Position numbers and translations under genes: made by a program. A stretch of 64,000 bases of DNA from Rheum nobile (lineage: Eukaryota > Streptophyta > Magnoliopsida > Caryophyllales > Polygonaceae), in assembly GCA_027886185.1 (NCBI GenBank), contig WOAB01000864.1, positions 2,914,001 through 2,978,000 on the forward strand, written 5' to 3'. The notes beneath the pieces were generated by a model. It saw nothing but the letters and a program-made list of their open reading frames with translations, did no database searches and was not told the origin of the DNA. Shown in pieces: positions 23,147 to 32,020 of the stretch (its first letter is position 1; every line of letters starts with the position of its first letter).

Positions 23147-23547
23147 TGTGGTACCATATTTTTGTACCATAAAGATTGATGAAACCAACGACGATAGATC
23201 TCCCTGGAACCCGGCTGGCGAAGTGGATCTGCAAGGAAAAAAGATCAAGGGGAGGGCCGGGATCTCCCCTAAAGCCCCTCCGACGCTCAAGTCAGATCTG
23301 TAAATAATTCTCCATTCATGGTGGCTAGGGTTTTCTTGAAAGAGAAGAGAGTGAATGATATGGAAGCTAATTGAAACTTAGGTTAATTAGGGTACCTTTA
23401 GCATATTTAATACCTTGTTCCTTTTAGTCAATGGCTTGCTCCTTCTTAATGGGCCTTACGAAACCCATTCGTAGCTTCTTTGATTTTTATTAGTTAAATA
23501 ATGATTTAGTAATAAATAAGCTTAGAAGATATATTTTTACCTCCACA
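23147..23547 (-). repeat. LTR, 401 bp (5' LTR in element sense)
   Basis: Partner of 20,549-20,954. It starts TGTGGTACCATA and ends ACCTCCACA on the plus strand, followed by the duplicated GTACA. It lacks five bases present in the other LTR near the conserved AGATCTGACTTGAGCGTCGG segment. Confidence 0.92.
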
Positions 23548-23558
23548 GTACAAAAAAT

Positions 23559-24353
23559 GTGGCAGTACCACTTGCATGTGATCTATGCAGTAACCCGCAA
23601 GAAGACATTAATCACTTCCTCTTCCATTGCCCCTTTACCCTTAAAAATATTAGACTACATAACAACAAAATAGAACAAATTGTGAGGCAAATAAATACAA
23701 ATAATAAACCAAATGAATGTCTGTTTGAGCTACAATCCAAATTATCTAAAAAGGAAATCATATGCCTAGCAACTACTTGGTGGGCACTATGGATCAACAT
23801 GAAACAAATCATCTTTAATTATAGTAATGATGAAAGGATCAAAGACCTTAAAACCTATACACAACAACTCCTTAGAAATTGGGAAAAAACTAAATATTAT
23901 AAAAAAGAGGACTGCATGCCCACTAACAAATATAAGGGGCCTGTTAGGAAAAAAAGAAACATCACCTGGGAAAAACCATCACCTCACTTCATCAAAATTA
24001 ATTTTGATGGAACCAAATTACCTAGTGGAGAAGCTGGGATTGGCTACATTTTTAGGAATGACAAAGCTGAGGTAATTCACATGAGCAACAACAGATGTGG
24101 TTTTAACACTACTTTAATGGCTGAAGCAACAACCCTTAGACAAAGTGATGAGGGATCATCCGAGGTTTCACCTAAGGTGCCCACAAAGGGAGATGGTCCA
24201 CTCACAAGAGCTCAAGCCAAGCGTATGCAAGAGGAGCTAGAGAACTTGGCAAGCTATCATGTCTCAAGGGAACCAGCCCTAGTTGAAGACTTCACCGAGC
24301 CTATGCTAAGGACCTTGGTGACCTTTCAAGCCAAGCCATCATTGCTTGAGTGA
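23559..24353 (+). pseudogene. Chimeric open frame: LINE zf-RVT/RNase H joined to gypsy LTR-encoded tail
   Basis: The first 195 or so codons are LINE sequence: the end of zf-RVT (HFLFHCPFTLKNIRL), the linker and the first RNase H strand (FIKINFDGTKL). At 24,146 the frame passes without a break into the 5' LTR of gypsy element B. There it encodes GPLTRAQAKRMQEELENLAS, the polyprotein tail motif, and ends at TGA 24,351-24,353. The fusion arose by insertion, not splicing. No start signal or promoter suggests it is a real gene. It shows that the LTR itself carries coding sequence. Confidence 0.8.
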
Positions 24354-24926
24354 AGGCCGTGTGTACCAGCCAAGCACTTGTTTTATTTACTTCATTTTAA
24401 GTATGATTTGGACATCTCGTTTAGGCTTGTTTTAAGTGTGTTTCGGAAACCTTACTTGGGCTCATTTTGAGCATGTTTTGGGCCGACTTCTAGGAGTATT
24501 TAAGGCCGGATGTGTTGTCTTTCTCCCTAGACAATTCAGAACTTAGTTGTTGCTTTTGCACAATGAAAACGAGAGCTCTCAAGGGAGATTTCTCAAGGTG
24601 TTGATTCGATCTAGCTTGGCTGACTTGCGTGTGTCAATCTCTTCCGAGATTGGTGTTCGTAGGCTTCACGAGCCTCCTTCTTGTGCTCTTTGGATCCGTC
24701 CATTGGTGTGTAAGATTGTACAAGGCAGGGTTGGTTGTGCATTTGGTTTGGTTCTTGGCTTCTTCAAGGGCCAAGGGTTCTATCATTGCATCTCTCGGTT
24801 CTTCCTCCTGTCCTTCATTTGTTCTTTTTGTTCATCTCAGATTTCTAATCACCATTGTTGTTCCTTCTCTTCTTCCATCGAGTCCTTGGCATCAAGATCG
24901 GGCCACCTGCGGCTGACCCCGCATCA
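24146..24926 (+). repeat. 5' LTR of gypsy element B, 781 bp
   Basis: Bounded by TGATGAGGG and CCCCGCATCA. A TATA-like TATTTAAG is at 24,497-24,504. The first 208 bp encode the end of the polyprotein frame, with the stop at 24,351-24,353. The AT-rich U3 and CT-rich R/U5 follow. Confidence 0.95.
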
Positions 24927-24929
24927 AAG

Positions 24930-24941
24930 TGGTATCAGAGC
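24930..24941 (+). other. Primer-binding site, initiator tRNA-Met
   Basis: TGGTATCAGAGC lies 3 bp after the 5' LTR. It is an exact match to the standard plant site complementary to the initiator tRNA-Met 3' end and sets the element's plus orientation. Confidence 0.95.
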
Positions 24942-26012
24942 CGCGTCGACGCCGAGCCTCCACCATCGCCGTTGAGTCATCTCTCGGTTAGTCCCTTTGA
25001 GTCTTCTTTACCATCTTTTCTTCTTGTCGTCTTCATTGTGTCTCTCTTGTGTCTTCTTGCAATTGTTGTGTCTAGTTTGTTCATTGCTTGTGCTTGTGTA
25101 ATTGTGGACTTGTCAACGCCGCCAACTTTCTGCCACCACCAAGGCCGCCGCTCCAAAAACGTCAGCCACCATCACCTACCAACTCCCATCAACTCACTTC
25201 ATTCCTACAAATCTGCATCATACCATCACCTACCAACTCCCATCAACTCTCTTCATCCCTACAAATCCGCAACATACCAACTCCCGTACTATTTTCTACT
25301 AATAAGTCAAATCAGTCTTCATTACCTCAAAAAAAAAAGAAGGAGCAGCACCTATATTTGTATTCTATACTATTGTTTCCTGCACGTTTATCTACAAAAA
25401 AAAAGACAAAAGAGCATCTGAAAAAAAGGAAAACAAAAGTCAAAAAAAAAGTGAAAGGAAAGACAAGTGCATGCAGCTCATTGTGTACGTAACTCTTAAG
25501 TGTTGTTGCTCTTGTATTGCTATCTCCAAGTGTTCTTGATCTCTACAACCCCCCAGCTCAAGCTTGATATCATACTCACCTCACCACTCACTTCATATCA
25601 TCGGCAATTTGTCCACGAGTCCATGAGTATTGGTAAGGCAAGCTAGTTGTGACATTGCTTTGTTGAGTCTCCTAAACACATTTCCTTTGTGTCTTCATGT
25701 GATTCTTGGTGTGTCTTCTTTCGTTGCTTTGAGTCTAATTTGTGTCTTACTTTTGAGTCCATTTCCGAGCTTAAACACACATTTTAGCTCAACCAAGACT
25801 GCAGCGCACCTCATCTTAAGACTAAGAGCTACTCACTAGAGGTTAGTGTCGTCTAAGTTCACCAAGCTCACGTGAAGTTTTTGGTCCACTCAAGGCAGTA
25901 TCACATCCATAAGCTTGCATCGACATCAACAAGAGAGTGAGCGATCAAATACACGAGAGTAAACACTTGTGAGGATGTTTGGTTTCATTAACTCTAACTT
26001 GTTTCTTGAAGT
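24942..26012 (+). other. Untranslated leader of gypsy element B
   Basis: This 1.07-kb stretch between primer site and gag is CT-rich then A-rich. CACCTACCAACTCCCATCAA is repeated at about 25,172 and 25,226, a 54-bp duplication. Lys-rich runs near 25,330-25,450 come from poly(A) tracts. No gene is seen. Confidence 0.7.
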
Positions 26013-27164
26013 TTGTTGATCATGTCTCATACAGGAAGTCCATCACATGAAGGAGGGTCCGACATCGTGCCACCCGAGTTGTTCAACATGCTTAAGGCAA
26101 TGTCGGACAACATTTCTCTCTTGACCAATCGGATGGTGGCATTGGAGACACGAGCGCCCGAGCCTGCAGCTGCGCCTCTTGGCACCCAAACCGAGCATGC
26201 AGTTGTGCCTCTTGGCACCCAAACTGAGCAGGGAGGCCCCTCCAACACCGTGCCCCTCTATACGTGCCAAGTGCCTATAACCCCCAACTCCCCCTGGCGT
26301 AGAGATAGGTATTTTTCTCCTAACCATTTTAATGGATTTCAGGGATCTCCAAGGGAGCCAAGGCGTGCCTATCATGAGGAGCCAAGGCGTGCCTATGAAG
26401 AGGAGTTAGAAGATGAAGATTGGGAGCAGGTGCCACCTCGAGGCTACCAAGGAAGGAGAGGCCGAGAGCAAGAGCAAGATGGCATAGGCAAGATCAAGGT
26501 GAAGATCCCATCCTTTGAAGGCAAATGTGACCCGGACGTCTACATGGAATGGGAGACCAAGATTGAACAAATATGGAGTTGCCACAACTTTACCGAGTAC
26601 AAAAAGGTACAACTCGCCGCCCTTGAATTCAGTGGTTATGGACTAATATGGTGGGATAATCTTGTGAAAGAAAGGAGAAGAACCTTAGATCCATCCATAG
26701 CAACTTGGGAGCAAATGAAGGCCTTGATGAGAGCTCGCTTTGTGCCTCAACATCACACACGTGAACTAAGGCAAAGGCTAGAGAATTTGAGGCAAGGAAC
26801 CATGAGTGCCGAGGAGACCTATAATGCTATGCAGGTTGCAATGGTGAGAGCAAATGTGGTTGAAGATGAAGAGACCACCATGGCTAGGTATCTTCGTGTC
26901 CTTAATTCTTATTTGGCTAACGAGATATATTTGTATCCCTATGACTCCATGACAGAATTGCTGCACTTAGCCATCAAAGTTGAGAGAAAAACTACGGCTA
27001 GAAACCAAGGAGGGAGAGGTTCAAGTGGCCAGCCAAACTCTTGGAGAAGTGGTAGTCAAAACCGAGGCTATCAACCATATGGCAAAGACTCCCCACATGG
27101 AAATGACAAGGGAACTTTCTCAAGTCCTCATTTGGAGCAAGGAGGGCCAAGGAGAAGTGCTTAG
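26013..27164 (+). pseudogene. gag of gypsy element B
   Basis: The frame of 383 codons encodes a gag protein that would package element RNA. MSHTGSPSHEGG, at 26,022, is the more likely start than the upstream Met. The retrotransposon gag domain lies at about residues 165-310 (KIPSFEGKCDPDVYMEWETK; IWWDNL; LRQRLENLRQGTMSAEE). A basic, Gly/Ser-rich end follows. An in-frame TAG at 27,162-27,164 separates it from the zinc knuckle, which continues in the same frame. The domain is otherwise intact. Confidence 0.88.
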
Positions 27165-27941
27165 CCAAGCTCTTCAACACCCGGCCTAAGGCCCCCAGCC
27201 GACGCTCCTGATGCCCCCAAAGGGAGTACTCCTAACCCTTCTCCTAGAGCTAGAGATATCATATGTTTTAAATGCCAAGGTAGAGGTCATATGATGAAGG
27301 ATTGTCCTAATAAAAGAACACTCATGATCAATCACCTAGGGCAATATGAATCTGGATCTAAATGTGATGAAAATGATGCTTGTGATGATGATATTAATAT
27401 GCATGAATCTGGTTTTGATGATGAGGATGAAATTGAATATGAGCATGGTGAATCATTGATTGCTAGGAGAACCTTGCATGTACAACCGACTCCATGTGAT
27501 GATAATCAAAGAGAAAATCTTTTTCATACTCGTTGTCTAGTTAAAGGTAAGGTGTGCAACATGATAATAGATGGAGGAAGTTGTTGTAATATAGCTAGCA
27601 TCGAGTTAGTTAATAAATTGCAACTTTCTACATTTCATCACCCTAGGCCTTATAAATTGCATTGGATGAATGATTGTGGTGAACTAAAGGTTAACAAGCA
27701 AGTTAAGGTCACTATAACACTAGGACATTATGAAGATACTGTTTTATGTGATGTAGTGCCTATGCAAGCTTGTCATGTCTTACTAGGTCGTCCATGGCAA
27801 TATGATAGGAGGGTCATGCATGATGGTTTTACTAATCGCCATTCCTTCACTTTTCATGGTAAAAATGTTGTCCTAAAACCTATGACACCATCTCAGGTTG
27901 CGGATGAATATGAGAAGAAAAAGGATAAGGAGAGGAAATAG
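27165..27941 (+). pseudogene. Zinc knuckle and aspartic protease of gypsy element B
   Basis: The gag frame continues with CFKCQGRGHMMKDC at about 27,265-27,306, a CCHC nucleic-acid-binding knuckle. An acidic spacer follows, then the protease with MIIDGGSCCNIASIELVNKL near 27,562 and the family motif CHVLLGRPWQYDRRVMHDG near 27,772. The active site reads IIDGGS where retroviral proteases have DT/SG; this form is usual in this plant lineage. A TAG at 27,939-27,941 interrupts the link to reverse transcriptase, again in frame. Confidence 0.85.
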
Positions 27942-27947
27942 GAAAGA

Positions 27948-29616
27948 GTGAACAAGGGAAAAGCTCCACAACAACAGCCCACACACACATCAAAACCGAG
28001 CCAAACCCTTAGCATTCAGTCTTCCACCGTCCTCCTAGCTTCCAAGAGAGAGCTTAAGGATGGGTTCCTAGACCCGGATACCACACTTATGCTATTGTGC
28101 AAGGAGTTTAGCTTGTTGAGTGATGATCTTAAGGCTGCCTTTCCTACATGTGTTCAAGCTATACTTGGAGAGTTCAAGGATGTTTTTCCGAAGGAAATCC
28201 TACATGGTCTACCCCCTCTTCGTGGCATAGAACACCAAATAGACCTCATTCCCGGAGCCACATTGCCTAATAGACCAGCCTATAGGATGAACCCTAAGGA
28301 AACACATGAAGTCCAATCCCAAGTTAAGGAGTTGTTAGACAAGGGTTATGTGAGAGAGAGCCTTAGTCCTTGCGCCGTGCCCGTGCTTTTAGTTCCTAAG
28401 AAAGATGGCTCATGGCGAATGTGTGTGGATTGTAGAGCCATTAACAACATCACGGTCAAATACCGTCATCCTATCCCTCGCCTAGATGACATGCTAGATG
28501 AGTTATATGGCGCCACAATATTTTCTAAGATAGACCTTAAGAGTGGCTACCATCAAATTAGGATGAAGGAAGGGGATGAGTGGAAAACAAATTTTAAGAC
28601 TGTTTGGTCTTTATGAATGGTTGGTCATGCCCTTTGGGCTAACTAATGCCCCTAGTACTTTCATGCGCTTGATGAACCATGTGCTTAGACATTATATAGG
28701 GAAGTTTGTTGTTGTATATTTTGATGATATACTTGTGTACAGCAGGGCCCTAGAAGATCATGAAGCTCATTTAAGGGAAGTTCTCTCCACCCTTCGTGTA
28801 GAGCACTTGTATGCTAATCTTAAGAAATGTGAGTTGTGCACTAATAGTGTTACTTTTCTTGGTTTTGTAGTGAGCTCACAAGGACTACAAGTGGATGAGA
28901 ACAAGATCCGAACCATTCAAGAGTGGCCAACACCGACCTCCATTGGCCAAGTGAGGAGCTTCCATGGATTAGCTAGCTTCTACCGGCGGTTTGTCAAGGA
29001 CTTCAGCACAATCGCAGCCTCCTTGACTGAGATCACCAAGAAGCATAGTCCATTCAAGTGGGAAGACGCCCAAGAAAAAGCATTCCACACTTTGAAGGAG
29101 AAGCTGACCCGAGCACCATTGCTAGCTCTCCCGGACTTCAACCGACCCTTTGAAGTGGAGTGTGATGCTTTGTGTATAGGCATAGGCGGAGTTCTCATGC
29201 AAGAAGGCAAGCATTTGGAATTCATCAAGGAGCTGCATGAGCGCACAAAGAACAAGCTTCATGCCAAGGCGGAGCACAATGCAGCCAAGGCCAACAAAGG
29301 GCGCCGCCGCTTGGTGTTTCAACCCGGAGATCTTGCGTGGGTGCATTTGAGGAAGGAGCGCTTTCCCGAGAGGCGCAAGTCCAAGCTTTCACCAAGAGGA
29401 GATGGGCCTTTCAAAGTGCTGCACCATGTAGGAGACAATGCATATGTCTTAGAGCTGCCGGATGACTATGGTATTAGCGCCACCTTCAATGTAGCTGATC
29501 TCATGCCCTATCTCTCCATGGATGAAGAAGATGATTCGGGGTTGAATCCTTCCCAAGAAGGGGAGAATGATGAGGGATCATTCGAGGTTTCACCTTGTAA
29601 CACCCCCAAAACTTAA
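27948..29616 (+). pseudogene. Reverse transcriptase and tail of gypsy element B; RNase H and integrase deleted
   Basis: Reverse transcriptase begins with GIEHQIDLIPGATLPNRPAY and SPCAVPVLLVPKKDGSWRMC, then ATIFSKIDLKSGYHQIRM. A frame change between about 28,590 and 28,612 ends the first stretch at 28,616. The second stretch carries the catalytic VVYFDDILVYS near 28,710 and continues to ECDALCIGIGGVLMQEGK, the first RNase H motif. The sequence then jumps in frame to FIKELHERTKNKLHAKAE, which follows the integrase core in complete relatives, and to the integrase C-terminal part (GDLAWVHLRKERFPERRKSK). The tail is cut at 29,595 by the solo LTR. The protein would lack RNase H and integrase activity. 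Confidence 0.88.
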
Positions 29617-31019
29617 CCCTTTTGGAAAGGTATTACCACCAGTGACCCCAGTGTTCCTTACGGAGATCACCCAAGGCTTTACCGTTTAAATACAAATCAT
29701 TAAATACAATGATACAAAATGATAACCTTATTTACATAAAACACGAGTCCCGGGATTACATCCCAATCCCGAATAGGACAAACACAGAGTTTAAATAAAT
29801 TACAACGGAAATCTTAAACAAGGCACAGCGGAAAACTTTTAAAAGATATTACAAAAAAGGTTGTGATCGTAATGATCACCTGCCCAAGGATCTCAACCTG
29901 ATTAAAAGAAATTATTAAAAACGTCGGAAAACCACCGTCGACTCCATAGTCCTTCTAGCCTTCTCATCTACACTCCATCTGATGTGCCGAATCGAACGAA
30001 TGACACCAGCCCACATGCGGAGAATAATGTTCGTGGGTTAGTCTACTTGAATAGACTAGCAAGGGTACAAAGCAGAGTGGTTCAAGTGATCGTAACCGTT
30101 TACTATCATTGTCCCTCGAATAATAACCGAAGGGACGATACATAACCCGACACTTTCACGGAATAACAACAAAGGTATGCATGAGAGAAGATTCTGGAAG
30201 ACCTCATCTTCACAAAAATCGACTCGAAAAGAGACTCCAAGAGATTGAGTCTTTAAGGAAAAATGACAAATCTGGAATGTTTAACAGAATCAAACAACAA
30301 TGATTTAAAAGTTGACTGAGATGCTTCGGTTCACAACCAACCTCATCGCATACAGCGAATCCAGATTGGAAAGAGAACATACTACATTCAAGTCGAGACG
30401 AGATTTCCTAGCTGCACTATTACTTAGCTGCACTACTCGCCAAAGGTTTACTAATCATGTGCACTCAGGCACATATCTTATTTAATTATAAAACACACAT
30501 TACTGAAACACATTAATGTTATTAAGAGCGACAACAAGGCTTAATCCACAGGGTGACAATTACGTCAACCCAAATTAAAACACACACAACACACACGCGG
30601 GAATGAACATTATTATGCCGAGAAACAACGGCGATATTAATACACCGGGTGACCTTACGTTCACCCTGATTGCACTATACAACGCTTACAGTTTAATTAT
30701 GTGCTTAACTGCACTTATCTTATTAAATTACAACACACACACACAGTGTTGAGGCTTTTAAGAATATTCCGAGAACACGGAAGTTATGATGACACCGGGT
30801 GATCTTACGTTCACCCTGATTGCACTGCCATAGCGCTTACAATTTATTTTACAGGGTTACGTCCACCCCAATGCACTAGCTAAGTGCTTAAAACACGGGA
30901 CTGCAATTAAGCTCATCCACTGGCGCTAGCAAGGCGCTTAAAATACTTCAGATCCTTACATGTGGATAAGAAGCATAGGTCATGACCCTTAAATTATTCG
31001 GCAATAACCCCGAGGAATA

Positions 31020-31300
31020 TTATGATTTAAAGAAACGACAAATCCTTACTTGAATTAGCGTTCCCACGAATATTAAATTATAAAGAAATGACTAATCCTT
31101 ACTTGGATTAACGTTCCTACACACATTAAGTTATAAAGAAACGACTAATCCTTACTTGGATTAGCGTTCCTACGAACACTCGTGTTAACTAAACAATCTA
31201 ACACAACAATTATTCACATTAAAGCCATCGAGTCAAACGACTTAAACATAGAGATAATAGAAACAACTAATCCTTACTTGGATTAGTTTTCCTATTAATC
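31020..31300. repeat. About 62-bp repeats within the solo LTR
   Basis: AATCCTTACTTGGATTAGCG-type units preceded by AAAGAAACGACT occur at about 31,023, 31,083, 31,136 and, more loosely, 31,259. AATCC and GGATT make each unit a small inverted repeat. Confidence 0.75.
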
Positions 31301-31734
31301 CACATAAATGCCCGGAAGGCGATCACAGATAATAGCGTCGTTCTAGCAGATATACAACCTATTATATGATTTTCCAAAACAGTTTATAAAACCTTTTCCA
31401 GACAAACACAGATAATCATTCCAAATTAATTACTCAGATAAACAGCTGATAATTAATGTAAATATGGAACAATGAGCAAGAGCGAACCGCCACTTGCCTG
31501 AATCCGCAGAGTTTGAACGAAGCCTAACGATGACAGAATTCCGGGCTCGACACGCGTATAGCTCCACTAGCATAAACACCTTCGAGTCGACCCAAAAAGG
31601 AACCCTAGGTTAGATTCGACAAACAAAAGTACGAATATACGAAAGGACGAAAGAAATCGAAGGATACGAGACCCGATCGAAGGTCTCGGAAGCCAATGCA
31701 CAACTCCCGGGCAACTACCCTTCACGGCCGGCCA

Positions 31735-32020
31735 CCAACAATTGCGGCGGGCGCCGCCACCATCACGGCGGGCGCCGCCACCATCACGGCGGTCGCCGTC
31801 TCAAGCACGGCGGGTGCCGCTCATCGGCTTCCTCCACGGCGACACCAAGAGCTTCACGGCGGTCGCCGGCCACAACACGGCGGTCACCGTCCCCAACACG
31901 GCGGTCGCCGTCTCCCTGGCGGCGGTCGCCGTTCCTAGCGGCGGTCGCTGTCTCCCTGGCGGCGGTCGCCGTTCCTGGCGGCGGTCGCCGTCTCCCTGGC
32001 GGCGGTCGCCGTCGCTGAAC
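31735..32020. repeat. GC-rich GGCGGTCGCCGT minisatellite within the solo LTR
   Basis: GGCGGTCGCCGT and variants recur about a dozen times, spaced by CTCCCTGGC, TCCTGGC or CACAACAC. The unit contains GGCGnnCGCC, which can form hairpins. It is far richer in GC than the rest of the LTR and lies in the transcribed part downstream of the TATA box in element sense. Confidence 0.85.

Larger units (their letters stand above)
20549..23547 (-). mobile_element. Non-coding LTR retrotransposon, 2,999 bp, minus strand
   Basis: Two direct LTRs (20,549-20,954 and 23,147-23,547) bound a 2.2-kb interior. The ends are TG..CA and the target duplication GTACA is perfect (20,544-20,548 and 23,548-23,552). A primer-binding site on the minus strand two bases inside the right LTR gives minus orientation. 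The interior has no gag or pol motif but several tandem-repeat arrays. It fits a large non-autonomous LTR derivative (LARD-like). The LTRs differ at about 18 positions plus a 5-bp indel by eye, roughly 4-5 percent. A relative lies at 40,664-41,370. Confidence 0.92.

Noticed and set aside
24547..25492. Open frames of 60-190 codons, partly repeated at 32,995-33,390
   Set aside because: They lie in the LTR and leader of gypsy element B and recur because the LTRs are repeated; no protein motif.
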